Assembly: GCF_023050945.1 (NCBI RefSeq)
Contig: NZ_JALKIM010000006.1
Span: 1-64,000, forward strand
DNA length: 64,000 bases
DNA from: Anaerobiospirillum sp. NML120448
Lineage (GTDB): Bacteria > Pseudomonadota > Gammaproteobacteria > Enterobacterales > Succinivibrionaceae
Direction: 5' to 3'
Below, piece after piece: positions 1 to 9,204 of this stretch. The number at the start of each line of letters is the position of its first letter. Position 1 is the first letter of the stretch. Made by a program: the position numbers and the translations under genes. A model generated the notes under the pieces. That model was not told where the DNA came from and ran no database searches. It saw nothing but the letters and a program-made list of their open reading frames with translations.

Positions 1-71
1 AGAAGTGAAATGTAGTCACGCCGATGGTAGTGCAACGTACGATTGTGCGAGAGTAGGTCATCGCCAGGCTT
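1..71 (+). rRNA. rrf: 5S ribosomal RNA, 3' part only
   Basis: The first ~70 bases match the second half of gammaproteobacterial 5S rRNA: AGAAGTGAAA, then GCCGATGGTAGTG, GCGAGAGTAGGTCAT and the terminal CGCCAGGCT that pairs with the 5' end of the molecule. The 5' half lies outside the window, so this is the end of an rRNA operon transcribed toward the right. The exact 3' end is placed by analogy with E. coli (ending CCAGGCAT). Confidence 0.93.
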
Positions 72-83
72 AATTTTTCTAAG

Positions 84-125
84 ACAAGGCCCCTTGAGAA
101 AAACTCAAGGGGCCTTGTTGCATTT
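84..125 (+). terminator. rRNA operon terminator
   Basis: A perfect 15-bp stem (84-98 with 104-118) closes an AAAAA loop about 13 bases after the 5S end. The stem is G+C-rich at its centre (GGCCCC/GGGGCC) and T-rich sequence follows. It ends the rRNA operon before the next gene. Confidence 0.85.
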
Positions 126-227
126 GTGCATCCTACTTTTTAGACTGGTATAATCGTAGAGCACGTGTCAGTAGGACATTAGGGCTTATTAGATATCTTA
201 AACACCTAATGATTAGGGATCAGCATA

Positions 228-1670
228 GTGGGCATTTTTCAACCATACAATTACAAACAGCGTAGTATTTTGATTTTACTACCGCTTATGTTGTTAGCTA
301 TTTGTACTTGGGCTCTTAATCCCATTAATACTCCTGAGTTAGCTCTTAATCAAAGAGATGTATTGCTATTAGCTGCACGTATCTTCTTTCCTGGTCTCTT
401 TGCTATTGCCGTAGCTTTAGTAGTTCCTACTTTTGATCGTCTATTTCAGCTAACCACTGTTACTATAGTTTATGTGTTATCACTATTGCTGACTTTGTCG
501 AGCAATATAAGTGTGATTAACAGTCCTATTATTTGTGTGTTGTCAGCCGTATCTACCTTACTTGCCATGCTGCCATACTCATCTTTTGAGCAAGATAGAT
601 TTGCAGGTCAATCAAGACGTTTATTTTTAACTTTATTCTTTGTAGTCTTATTGCCTGTTGTGACGCTGTTAGCTTTATCAGTAATTGTTAAGCAGTTTAA
701 TATTTTTATCTTATATACCTTAGAAGATAAATTTGGAGAGGGGCTTCTAAGTGTTATTTATGTTCCTATGTACTTGATGCTGCAATCTGTTGGTTTGCAT
801 GATTTGGTAGGACATTTAATTACTTTCAATTATAAAAACAACATGGTAACAGCTTTTGTTAATACTATTATTGTATGTAACATTTTTGCTCTACCTGCTA
901 CCATTTTCTTTCGCTCTTTATTTACCAAGAAGCACATTAATCTCTTTTTAACTTTGTTAGTAGTAGTGTGTATTCTTACCAGCTCTATAGGAGCATGTGT
1001 ATCACTGATCTTATTGCTGTTAGTGATATTTTATCCAGGAGCCTTTGGTGCACTGCTCATTACTAGCATGTCTTGTTTTTTACTGTCTTATTATTTGCAT
1101 ATCCCAGCTATTACCTCAGTAGAAAACCTCTATTTACCTGATGTTAACTTTAATAGCACTAGAGAGTTTTTCACTGAGGGAAATCATAACTTTGGAATGC
1201 TTGCTGCTTTTGCTGTTATTGTTCCTTGTATTATCATTGAATTGTCTATGGTATTAAGTAGAGAGAACCTGCTTGATAAGAAAAGAAAGATTCGCTCTAT
1301 TAATAGAGGCTATACTATCAATGCTAATAGTTCCCCAGAGTTAACTTTATTGGCTTTCCTACGCGCCTTAGGTGGTATTAGTAATATTGTTGATGTTGAG
1401 GAAGATGGCAGCTGGATTTATATTCAAGTAATTAATAATGATCAAGTGTCATTTACAGCTCTTAACACCTTAGGCATTAAAAAATTGCTAGTGGACAATG
1501 TTAATAATCTTTATTTATGTGATGTTGGAGATCAAAGCCATTTTCTTCATCAAAGATTAAGTAAATTCATTGAAAATAGCTTTACTGTAAGTGAAAAAGA
1601 AGTAGCTTTAAGTACCCCATTTAATATTGAGCCAATGCCTTATGCCAAGAAAGCTCAAAACAAAGATTAA
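228..1670 (+). CDS. PTS EIICB-like membrane protein with a degenerate EIIB domain
   Basis: This 480-residue protein starts on GTG, with AGGG about 10 bases upstream. Residues ~10-345 are strongly hydrophobic with about ten membrane segments. A GLHDLV stretch resembles the GLHH motif of glucose-family PTS EIIC permeases. Residues ~372-460 align without gaps, by eye, to the EIIB domain of PtsG-type enzymes (LGG..NI...., then ..LG......). The phosphorylated cysteine and the following T-R pair of the C-I-T-R-L motif are replaced by D393, S395 and W396. A phosphate-transferring EIIB is therefore not expected. It may be a transporter uncoupled from the PTS, a sensor, or a decaying paralogue. It lies between an rRNA operon and prmA with no sugar genes nearby. 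The EIIC assignment is less certain than the EIIB one. Confidence 0.6.
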   Translation: MGIFQPYNYKQRSILILLPLMLLAICTWALNPINTPELALNQRDVLLLAARIFFPGLFAIAVALVVPTFDRLFQLTTVTIVYVLSLLLTLSSNISVINSPIICVLSAVSTLLAMLPYSSFEQDRFAGQSRRLFLTLFFVVLLPVVTLLALSVIVKQFNIFILYTLEDKFGEGLLSVIYVPMYLMLQSVGLHDLVGHLITFNYKNNMVTAFVNTIIVCNIFALPATIFFRSLFTKKHINLFLTLLVVVCILTSSIGACVSLILLLLVIFYPGAFGALLITSMSCFLLSYYLHIPAITSVENLYLPDVNFNSTREFFTEGNHNFGMLAAFAVIVPCIIIELSMVLSRENLLDKKRKIRSINRGYTINANSSPELTLLAFLRALGGISNIVDVEEDGSWIYIQVINNDQVSFTALNTLGIKKLLVDNVNNLYLCDVGDQSHFLHQRLSKFIENSFTVSEKEVALSTPFNIEPMPYAKKAQNKD

Positions 1671-1705
1671 ATTATTTTTAGGTATTTTTAAATTCAGAGG
1701 TGGTC

Positions 1706-2587
1706 ATGAACGACAATCAGGCATGGAAGCAGGTAACTTTGATAGCCAATGGTGATAAGGCCGAGGAAATCTCAGATATTCTGTTTTTCTTGGACGCCGT
1801 TTCTGTTACTTATCAGGACGCTAAAGATGATCCTATTTTAGAGCCTTTGCCTGGAGAGCAGCGCGTATGGCCTAATACCAAGGTAATAGGTTTATTTGAA
1901 AAAGGCACTGATACTGCCCCTGTAGTGTCCTATTTACAGCACCTTTATGGCGATAACTTCCCTATTGTTGCTCATGATTTAGAGGATCAAGATTGGGTAA
2001 GAGCTTGGATGGATAATTTCAAGCCTATTAAGTGCGGTAAGAATTTATGGATCACTCCTTCTTGGTGTGAGACCCAAGATGGTATCAATGTGATTTTAGA
2101 CCCTGGTTTAGCTTTTGGTACTGGTACCCATCCTACTACTTTCTTATGTTTAGGCTTCCTTGATTCTTTAGAGAATTTATCCGAAAAGGAAGTACTTGAT
2201 TATGGTTGCGGCTCAGGCATTTTAGCTATTAGTGCTTTAAAGTTAGGTGCTAAAAAGGCTTATGGTGTAGATATTGATCCTCAGGCATTAATTGCCAGTA
2301 AGGATAACGCTCAGCGTAATCAAGTTGAGGACAAGCTTGAGTTATTTGATGGTGCAAGTAAGCAGATACCACAATGCTCTATTGTAGTAGCTAATATCTT
2401 AGCTGGCCCATTAGCTCAATTAGAGCCAAATATTGCTGCTTTGTGTCAGAGCCAAGGTAAGTTAGCTTTATCTGGTATTTTAGAGTCACAAGCTCAAGAG
2501 GTTATTGATGCTTACTCTAAAGACTTTGATATTGAGTATACCAAGGTAAAAGAAGGCTGGGTTTTAATTGTAGCTACTAGAAAATAG
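1706..2587 (+). CDS. prmA: Ribosomal protein L11 methyltransferase PrmA
   Basis: This is the cytoplasmic SAM-dependent enzyme that trimethylates ribosomal protein L11. The 293-residue length equals that of E. coli PrmA. Family landmarks run in order: FEPLPGE-like EPLPGEQRVW, DQDWVRAWMDNFKPI, LDPGLAFGTGTHPTT, the SAM-binding DYGCGSGILAI, GVDIDPQA and the catalytic-site VVANILAGPL. The ATG at 1706 is preferred over a GTG two codons upstream because AGAGG (1696-1700) lies five bases before it. The gene follows the PTS-like gene by 35 bases and may share its transcript. A terminator follows directly. Confidence 0.97.
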   Translation: MNDNQAWKQVTLIANGDKAEEISDILFFLDAVSVTYQDAKDDPILEPLPGEQRVWPNTKVIGLFEKGTDTAPVVSYLQHLYGDNFPIVAHDLEDQDWVRAWMDNFKPIKCGKNLWITPSWCETQDGINVILDPGLAFGTGTHPTTFLCLGFLDSLENLSEKEVLDYGCGSGILAISALKLGAKKAYGVDIDPQALIASKDNAQRNQVEDKLELFDGASKQIPQCSIVVANILAGPLAQLEPNIAALCQSQGKLALSGILESQAQEVIDAYSKDFDIEYTKVKEGWVLIVATRK

Positions 2588-2610
2588 CCCTAATAATAAT
2601 TAATTCCTTG

Positions 2611-2647
2611 AAAAAGCGAGATAGCTCTTTGTTGTCTCGCTTTTTTG
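2611..2647 (+). terminator. Terminator after prmA
   Basis: The stem AAAAAGCGAGA (2611-2621) pairs with TCTCGCTTTTTT (2635-2646). The run of six T at its end makes a canonical intrinsic terminator. Confidence 0.88.
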
Positions 2648-2837
2648 TTGCTAAGCTATAAAACCTAAGTCCAGTAAAGATAAGTAGTAGCCACAAGAGG
2701 CCCTCTTAACTGTTTACCCACTAGATTTGTTAAAGCTTAGTTAACATAAGATAGATAGCCGCCTGCCATCTCATGTTTATATGTTTTGTTTGCTATCTAC
2801 GCTGATTATTAACTGCAGTCTAAAGGAAAGGAAGTAA

Positions 2838-5129
2838 TTGAAAGTTCGCATTCTCGTGCTTAATAGCGATAGTTTAGCCGCACTTAGTGTTACTGATGAG
2901 CGCCTTAGTCATGGTTTTAAACATCATACTAATATTAACTCTATTACAGACTTCATCTTAAGTTCTAAATTCAACACTTTACTAAGTTTGCCTGCCGATT
3001 TAAGTCAGCACATTAACTTGCAAGATGAAGTGTTTAGCAATTGTGAGTTTTACTCAATAGACAATGAGGCTAACTTTGATTGTGCTTATGTAAAAGAGCA
3101 CTTTGATGTGATTTTCTTCTTTTTACATGACAATCTAGAGGCTAATTTACGCTTAAATGAATCAGTACTTAATTTATTAAGTGATCCTAAGGGCCCAGAC
3201 TTTTTTATCTTTAATTTACAGATAAGCAAGACAACTTGGGAGGCCTATCAATTAGAGCCTTATAATTATCAATATCGTGCTTTCAATTATTTTTTCCAGC
3301 AAGTACTGCCTTTAGCTAAGTTGGTTACTATTAGTAATAACCAAGAGCAGTACGCCAATAAAGAGCAGTATCTTAAGTTTTATCATCAGCTTAATTTAGC
3401 TGAGCCTAATTTTCATGAAACTTTGAATGCTTATTCTTTATTCAAGCCTATAAAAACAGCGCAAAGCTTAATAAATAGTCTCAAGGTGTTAACTGAGCAT
3501 AAGAACTTCCATCCGCACAATATTGTATTAAACTCAGCTTTATTTAATCACCATCTTGTTTTTGGTATGTCTCCTTATGGGGCTAAGTTATTAAAACAAG
3601 TGCATGATTTATTTCCGCAGGCTAATTTAATCTTAGTGTTAGATAAGAGCTTTTACTCTTATATCAATAGCTTTAAAAAGTTACCATCCGAGCTCTTGGC
3701 TAAATCTAGTATCAGTGGTAGTGCTTTGTCTTACCAGCTTGGTAATAGTGCTGTTGCTTATTTAAATGAGGTAGTTGCCAATTTAATTAAGGTTGAGCTA
3801 TTTAAAGAGCAAGATAATTTGCCGCCTTTTCCTGAGTCTTTAGATGGTTCTTTCTATGACCATGATCTAAACGAGAGCTTAAAAGAATATTCCAGCTTAC
3901 TGCAACAAGCTTTTATCTGTGTGGACTATAGTGATTTTGCTAAGCTCAATGCAGATTTAGTAATTTCCGATAACTGCTATGCCTTAAGAGTAGCTTTAGC
4001 TCATGGTATTGCTTGTTTGCCTCTTAGTAATGATATTGATCAGTCTTTGGAGGTAAGTTATGAGGATTTTGCTATTTTTGATGCTAGCAAATTAGATTTC
4101 TTGGATTTGTTGTTGCCTCAAGCATCAATGTTTTATCCTAAGCTTAAAGAACAGGGCTTAATGAATTATTGTCCTGCCGTTGGGCATTATGGTGCACAAA
4201 ATAACCATGCTTTGTTAGAGCAAGGATTAATTCCCAGCTTGTCTTTAACTAAGGTGTTATCCTCTAGTTTAAGTAAAGAGCTAGAGCTAATAGATCCTGT
4301 TAGCCCTATGGATGAGAGCTTAAATGAACTTAAGCATCACAGTAGCGTGTTGATAAGTAAATTAGCTGAATTTATAGAGAGTAAAGCTGAGCAAGATAGT
4401 GCGCTTAATAAGGTAGCTCAGCTATCAAACTATACCAATAGTCAGCGCTATCAATTGCAATGGCAGTTTTTACAATATTTATCAAGCAAGCGTAATAGTT
4501 TAAAAATATTAAGCTTTGGCTGTTCAAGAGGTCAGGAGCTTTGTGATTTAACCTGCTTGTTTGAAGATCAGCTTATTACTGGTGTTGATGTTAATTATGA
4601 TGTATTAGCTGCTGCCAAACAGTTGCAAAGCAATCTTAAAACCTTGGCTCCCCAAGAGCCTCAAGGATATACCAAAGTATCTTATTTAGGGAGCTCAGCC
4701 TATTGGCGCTTAATGCACTCTAGTCAGCTGGAGTTAAGTGAGCAATTTGATATTGTTTGTGCCATGACTGTTTTATGCCGTCATCCTGAGACCGTAGGTA
4801 TTGCCAACAGTAGTGAGGTTTATCCTTTTGAGGACTTTAACAAGCTGTTAACTATTATTGATAGCTTGGTAAAACAAGATGGTTTGCTATGTCTTTATAA
4901 TGCTAACTATCGTCTTGAGGATAGTGCTTTATCTGACAAATATGTCAAAGTCTTTCCTTGTAATAGTGAGGAGCTTGATAACATGCCAAATCACTTAAAA
5001 GCATTATATGAAAGTAGTTCTTTGAGCGAAAAGATTGGTTATGTCAGCAAATTTGCCCCTAATGGGGAGCCTTTAAATGCCAGTGAGTTAGCTTCCATAG
5101 GAACTATTTTCTTAAAGGTCTCTTTGTAA
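2838..5129 (+). CDS. Unknown protein with a C-terminal class I methyltransferase domain
   Basis: This is a 763-residue cytoplasmic protein with no signal peptide or membrane segment. It starts on TTG behind a purine-rich site (AAAGGAAAGGAAG), the best start available. Residues ~1-470 are not recognised. A stretch ending ALAHGIACLPLSND resembles the nucleotide-sugar region of GT-B glycosyltransferases, but this is weak. Residues ~545-760 look like a Rossmann methyltransferase: ILSFGCSRGQE (motif I, ~556-566), TGVDVNYDVLAAA (motif II), then FDIVCAMTVLCRH. No NPPY or DPPY motif is present, so a DNA amino-methyltransferase is unlikely. It has its own transcription gap on both sides and precedes the ATPase/helicase pair by 328 bases. 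Codon use matches neighbouring genes. Confidence 0.55.
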   Translation: MKVRILVLNSDSLAALSVTDERLSHGFKHHTNINSITDFILSSKFNTLLSLPADLSQHINLQDEVFSNCEFYSIDNEANFDCAYVKEHFDVIFFFLHDNLEANLRLNESVLNLLSDPKGPDFFIFNLQISKTTWEAYQLEPYNYQYRAFNYFFQQVLPLAKLVTISNNQEQYANKEQYLKFYHQLNLAEPNFHETLNAYSLFKPIKTAQSLINSLKVLTEHKNFHPHNIVLNSALFNHHLVFGMSPYGAKLLKQVHDLFPQANLILVLDKSFYSYINSFKKLPSELLAKSSISGSALSYQLGNSAVAYLNEVVANLIKVELFKEQDNLPPFPESLDGSFYDHDLNESLKEYSSLLQQAFICVDYSDFAKLNADLVISDNCYALRVALAHGIACLPLSNDIDQSLEVSYEDFAIFDASKLDFLDLLLPQASMFYPKLKEQGLMNYCPAVGHYGAQNNHALLEQGLIPSLSLTKVLSSSLSKELELIDPVSPMDESLNELKHHSSVLISKLAEFIESKAEQDSALNKVAQLSNYTNSQRYQLQWQFLQYLSSKRNSLKILSFGCSRGQELCDLTCLFEDQLITGVDVNYDVLAAAKQLQSNLKTLAPQEPQGYTKVSYLGSSAYWRLMHSSQLELSEQFDIVCAMTVLCRHPETVGIANSSEVYPFEDFNKLLTIIDSLVKQDGLLCLYNANYRLEDSALSDKYVKVFPCNSEELDNMPNHLKALYESSSLSEKIGYVSKFAPNGEPLNASELASIGTIFLKVSL

Positions 5130-5232
5130 TTAATGGTCAAATATGTGAGAAACCTAGCAAAGTGAGCTTACAAGTACCTTTATACCTAGGTTCTTAAAGG
5201 GCATTGAAAAAAATATACCTAAAAAAATAGGC

Positions 5233-5269
5233 TATAATGTTAGACCCCCTAAGCATTTTGCTATAGGGG
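5233..5269 (+). promoter_or_regulatory. Probable promoter -10 and 5' hairpin upstream of the ATPase gene
   Basis: TATAAT at 5233-5238 is a consensus -10 element; no good -35 sits at 17 bases. Just downstream, CCCCTA (5246-5251) pairs with TAGGGG (5264-5269), extended inward by AGCA/TGCT, so the transcript would start with a stable stem-loop. There is no T-run, so it is not a simple terminator. The leader to the ATG at 5458 would be about 215 bases. The rest of the 5130-5457 gap shows no ORF. Confidence 0.5.
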
Positions 5270-5457
5270 CTACATTACTTTTACTAAAGCATAGTGTATT
5301 AACATTATCTTTAATGAGTGCGCAAACAACCTAAAAGATCCTTTATATAATTTATCAAAGTGCTTTTGGGTATTTATAAGAACCATAGGTTTAGCAAAAA
5401 GTTTCATCTATATTTCATCATGGTGAACTTGGTTAACAGTCTTTAGGAGAGCTGAGA

Positions 5458-6801
5458 ATGGCCAAAATTAGACCTCGTGAACGTGCAGCAATTATTCAAT
5501 CATTGCGAGCTGGTGTTACTCCGAGAGTAGGTTTGGAGCATATTCAGGTAGGACGTGTTAATGAAGTAAAGGCTATGATTGAAGAGCTAGAGCGTGTTTG
5601 CTCTGGCGGTAGTACTTTTAAAGTGGTAGTAGGTGACTTTGGTGCTGGTAAAAGCTTCTTTTTACAGTTGGTACGCTATTTAGCCTTAGAAAAGGGCATG
5701 GTAGTAGTTAATGCCGATTTAGCCCCAGATCGTCGTTTACAGGCCTCAAGCGGTCAAGCTCGCTCTTTATATCAAGAATTAATGCGTAATATGGCTACCC
5801 GTGCTCATCCAGAGGGTAATGCCATTGTTTCAGTAGTAGAAAAGTTTATTACTACTCAAATTGCAGCAGCTCAAGAAAGCGGCGAGAGCGTTGAAAATGT
5901 CATTAAGAAGAAGCTCTATTCTTTATCAGAGCTAGTTGATGGCTTTGACTTTGCCGAAGTAATTGCTAAGTATTACCAAGGCTATGAAACTGGTAATGAA
6001 GACTTAAAGCAAGCTGCTATTCGTTATTTACGTGGTGAATACGCCACTAGAGTTGAGGCTCGCCAAGAGCTAGGCGTACGTGGCATTGTAACTGATAGCT
6101 CTATTTATGATCATTTAAAGCTCATGTCACGTTTTGTCTGCCATGCTGGTTATAAGGGCTTATTGGTTAACTTAGATGAAATGGTTAACCTTTATAAGTT
6201 ACCATCAGCTCGCTCACGTAGCGCCAATTATGAGCAGATCTTACGTATCTTAAATGACTGCTTACAAGGTAGTGCTGAGAATATTGGCTTTATGCTAGGT
6301 GGTACTACTGACTTCTTATGCGACACCCGTAAGGGCTTATACAGTTATGAGGCCTTACGCTCACGTTTGGCAGAAAACACCTTTGCTCAGATAGCTAATG
6401 TAGTTGATTATCATGGCCCTGTATTAAAGTTGGCCAACCTCTCACCTGAGGAACTATTTGTACTCTTGTGCAATATTAGAAAGGTATTTGCTAACGGTGA
6501 TGAGAGTAAGTATTTACTTCCAGATGAGGCTCTAACTGCTTTCTTACGTCATTGCTCGCAAAACATTGGTGAGGCTTACTTTAGAACTCCTCGTAACACT
6601 ATTAAAGCCTTTGTGGACTTATTATCAGTATTAGAGCAAAACCCTGAAATTAAGTGGCAGTCACTTATCAGTAATATTAAGCTTGATAATGAGGTTGATC
6701 CTACTTTGGTTACCTTGCCAAATGATACTAAGGATCAAAATACTAGCTTATCATCGCTATCCAATCAGGATGATGATGAATTAGTAACCTTCCAACTTTA
6801 G
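5458..6801 (+). CDS. BrxD/SngB-family P-loop ATPase (DUF2791-like)
   Basis: This 447-residue ATPase resembles the BrxD/DUF2791 group, found in type 2 BREX and, with a TerB protein and a helicase, in Shango (family knowledge). Its N-terminus (IRPRERAAIIQSLRAGV..., HIQVGR..E) is typical of the group. Walker A is GDFGAGKS at 59-66. Walker B is LLVNLDE at 235-241, followed by MVNLYKL. An LGGTTDFLCDTRKGLYSY stretch and a C-terminal EAYFRTPR segment complete the family pattern. Start: ATG behind AGGAGA (5445-5450). It is followed after 94 bases by an Lhr-like helicase. No PglZ, PglX, BrxC or TerB gene is in the window. The family call is fairly sure; a defence role is inference. Confidence 0.8.
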   Translation: MAKIRPRERAAIIQSLRAGVTPRVGLEHIQVGRVNEVKAMIEELERVCSGGSTFKVVVGDFGAGKSFFLQLVRYLALEKGMVVVNADLAPDRRLQASSGQARSLYQELMRNMATRAHPEGNAIVSVVEKFITTQIAAAQESGESVENVIKKKLYSLSELVDGFDFAEVIAKYYQGYETGNEDLKQAAIRYLRGEYATRVEARQELGVRGIVTDSSIYDHLKLMSRFVCHAGYKGLLVNLDEMVNLYKLPSARSRSANYEQILRILNDCLQGSAENIGFMLGGTTDFLCDTRKGLYSYEALRSRLAENTFAQIANVVDYHGPVLKLANLSPEELFVLLCNIRKVFANGDESKYLLPDEALTAFLRHCSQNIGEAYFRTPRNTIKAFVDLLSVLEQNPEIKWQSLISNIKLDNEVDPTLVTLPNDTKDQNTSLSSLSNQDDDELVTFQL

Positions 6802-6830
6802 CCTAATATAATTTAAGCTTTAGTCCTTAA

Positions 6831-6854
6831 ATAGCAGAGGTAAAACTCTGCTAT
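6831..6854 (+). other. Hairpin between ATPase and helicase genes
   Basis: A perfect 9-bp inverted repeat (6831-6839 with 6846-6854, six-base loop) sits in the 94-base gap. No T-run follows, so it is more likely an mRNA processing or stability element than a terminator. The function is inference. Confidence 0.5.
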
Positions 6855-6895
6855 TAGTGATGGGTATTGTTGTTTGCTAATAAGAGGCTGTTGAT

Positions 6896-9103
6896 ATGGC
6901 AGAGGATTATCTAAAGCTCTTAGATCCTTTGATTTGTCGTTGGATTGGTCGTCAAGGATGGCGTGATTTACACCCTATCCAAAAAGCGGCTATTAAGCCA
7001 ATTTTAGAGCATAAAGACGACGTTATTATCTCCGCATCAACAGCAGCAGGTAAAACTGAGGCTGCCTTTTTGCCTGTTCTAAGCTATATCAAGCGTAATG
7101 AACATCAATTAAAAGGTGTATCAGTTTTATATATTAGTCCGCTTAAAGCTCTGATTAATGATCAAGCTCGTCGCCTTATGGATATGGCCGAAGTAGTTGG
7201 CGTTAAGATTACTCCATGGCATGGTGATGTAGCTGTTAATAAAAAAGCTAATTTACTGAAAAACCCTTCTGGTATTGTCCTCATTACTCCTGAGTCTTTA
7301 GAGTCTTTGTTAATTAATCAAAAGGCTATCTTTCAGGAGGCTTTTAAGGATTTAAGCTACATTGTCATTGATGAGTTCCACGCTTTAATGGGTAAAGAGC
7401 GTGGTTATCAGTTGCAGTCTCAATTGCATAGAATTGAGAATCTTATTGTTAAGAGTCCAGTTCGCATTGCAATTTCCGCAACCTTTTCTAATGATATTGG
7501 CTCTGTTGCTTCTTATTTGCGTGCTAATAACGCTAAGATTAATTGCCAGATTGTTACCTCTTCTGCGCAAACTACTACTGCTTTAGCGGTAAAAATACTA
7601 GGCTATAACATCCCTAAAACTATGGATGAAGAGCCTCGTATTATTGCTCCTATTATGCATAGCGAAGCTATTGTGAAGGTGGCTCAAGATATCTATCGTT
7701 TATTAAGAGGTAAGAATAATTTAGTATTTACTAACTCTAGATCTGATACTGAGCAGCTAGCTAATAACTTAAGAGAGCTTTGCCATAAAAACATGGTGCC
7801 AGAGGAATTTTTCCCTCATCATGGTTCTTTATCAAAGGAATTGCGTGAAACTTTAGAGCATAGACTACAAGATGGTCGTCTGCCTACTACAGCTATTTGT
7901 ACTTCTACTTTAGAGCTGGGTATTGATATTTCAGATGTGCAGTCTATTGCTCAATTTGCTCCACCGACTACAGTAGCCTCATTACGTCAGCGCTTAGGTA
8001 GATCTGGTCGTCGTGATGGTCGGGCGGTATTACGCTTATTTATTCCAGAGTATGATGCATCCATTAACCGTTTATCCTCCATGCTTTGTGAGGACACAGT
8101 ATTAAGTGCAGCGACCATTAATTTACTGCTAAAACGTTGGTACGAGCCGCCATTAGCTCAAGAGTATGCTTTTTCTACTTTAATTCAGCAAACTCTATCG
8201 GTTATTGCCTCTTATGGTAGTGCCTCGGCTAAAAACCTTTATGAGCTTTTATGTAAAACTGGCCCATTTAGCATGACTACTCCTAGCATGTATGCCCAGT
8301 TACTAAGATCATTAGGTATGTCAGACTTGATTATCCAAATGCAAGATGGCACTTTAACCTTGGGCCTTGAGGGCGAGCGCTTAGTTTCCAATTACGAGTT
8401 CTTTGCTGCTTTTAATAATAATCGTGATTATAGAATTGACCATGATGGTAAAACCATTGGTCGTATCCCTCTGCTTAGCTCTTTGCAAGAAGATGAGACT
8501 TTCTTATTTGCAGGTAAAGCATGGAAAGTAGTTTATTTTAATGAGCAAAAACGAGTAATTGGCGTTAAGCCATCTCAAACTAAAACTAGTGGCTTGCCTT
8601 TATCTGGTGTAGGTGGTTTAGTGCATGATGCTATTCGTGAAGAAATGTATCGTATTTACCTATCAGGTGAGGTACCACCTTGCTTAGATAAACAAGCTAT
8701 GGCTAATTTTGAGCAAGGCAGAAAGTATTTCTTTAACTATCATCTTGATGAGCAAGTGATGGTTAATGGCCCCTCTGGAGTGGCGCTTTTCCCTTGGAAG
8801 GGTGATCGCATTTTAGATACTTTGGTGTTGCTATTAAATAAGCAGTCCATTGGGGCTAATCGTTCTGGCTCTCATATTGAGCTGGAGTATGCTAGTTTAG
8901 ATAACCTTAAAACAGCAGTAAACAATATCTTAATGGCAGGCGACATTGAGCCTCAAGAGCTTCTAAAAAAGGTCAAGAACCTTGATTGGGAGAAGTTTAA
9001 CTGCTATTTACCGTTGGAGCTTAAGTACATTACTTATGCTCATACTCATTTAAATATTGCAGGAGCTCTAGAGTTTTTAGGGCGCTTAAAGCAAGAACTG
9101 TAA
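6896..9103 (+). CDS. Lhr-like DEAD/DEAH-box helicase (BrxHI/SngC type)
   Basis: This is a 735-residue superfamily 2 helicase. The motifs run in order: HPIQKAA (Q-like), STAAGKT (motif I, 48-54), DEFH (motif II, 159-162), SAT (motif III), then STLELGIDI and QRLGRSGRR (motifs V and VI). DEFH, the long C-terminal region and pairing with a BrxD-type ATPase point to the Lhr-like BrxHI/SngC group rather than RecQ or RNA helicases. The gene follows the ATPase with AGAGG eight bases before its ATG, and the two are probably cotranscribed. Length is near that of BrxHI-type helicases (family knowledge). Nothing in base composition suggests recent transfer. Confidence 0.82.
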   Translation: MAEDYLKLLDPLICRWIGRQGWRDLHPIQKAAIKPILEHKDDVIISASTAAGKTEAAFLPVLSYIKRNEHQLKGVSVLYISPLKALINDQARRLMDMAEVVGVKITPWHGDVAVNKKANLLKNPSGIVLITPESLESLLINQKAIFQEAFKDLSYIVIDEFHALMGKERGYQLQSQLHRIENLIVKSPVRIAISATFSNDIGSVASYLRANNAKINCQIVTSSAQTTTALAVKILGYNIPKTMDEEPRIIAPIMHSEAIVKVAQDIYRLLRGKNNLVFTNSRSDTEQLANNLRELCHKNMVPEEFFPHHGSLSKELRETLEHRLQDGRLPTTAICTSTLELGIDISDVQSIAQFAPPTTVASLRQRLGRSGRRDGRAVLRLFIPEYDASINRLSSMLCEDTVLSAATINLLLKRWYEPPLAQEYAFSTLIQQTLSVIASYGSASAKNLYELLCKTGPFSMTTPSMYAQLLRSLGMSDLIIQMQDGTLTLGLEGERLVSNYEFFAAFNNNRDYRIDHDGKTIGRIPLLSSLQEDETFLFAGKAWKVVYFNEQKRVIGVKPSQTKTSGLPLSGVGGLVHDAIREEMYRIYLSGEVPPCLDKQAMANFEQGRKYFFNYHLDEQVMVNGPSGVALFPWKGDRILDTLVLLLNKQSIGANRSGSHIELEYASLDNLKTAVNNILMAGDIEPQELLKKVKNLDWEKFNCYLPLELKYITYAHTHLNIAGALEFLGRLKQEL

Positions 9104-9204
9104 GCAAAGTTAATTACTTTTTTCATTCTTATAAGCTAAAGATATTCTTTAGGTTAAATTAATGATTTATATGTAATCACCATAATATTCTCAAGAGGAC
9201 AGCC

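Noticed and set aside
2838-9103. Complete BREX or Shango island
   Set aside because: Only the ATPase and helicase types are present. No PglX, PglZ, BrxA/B/C or TerB protein was found, and the methyltransferase-domain protein lacks an NPPY/DPPY motif.
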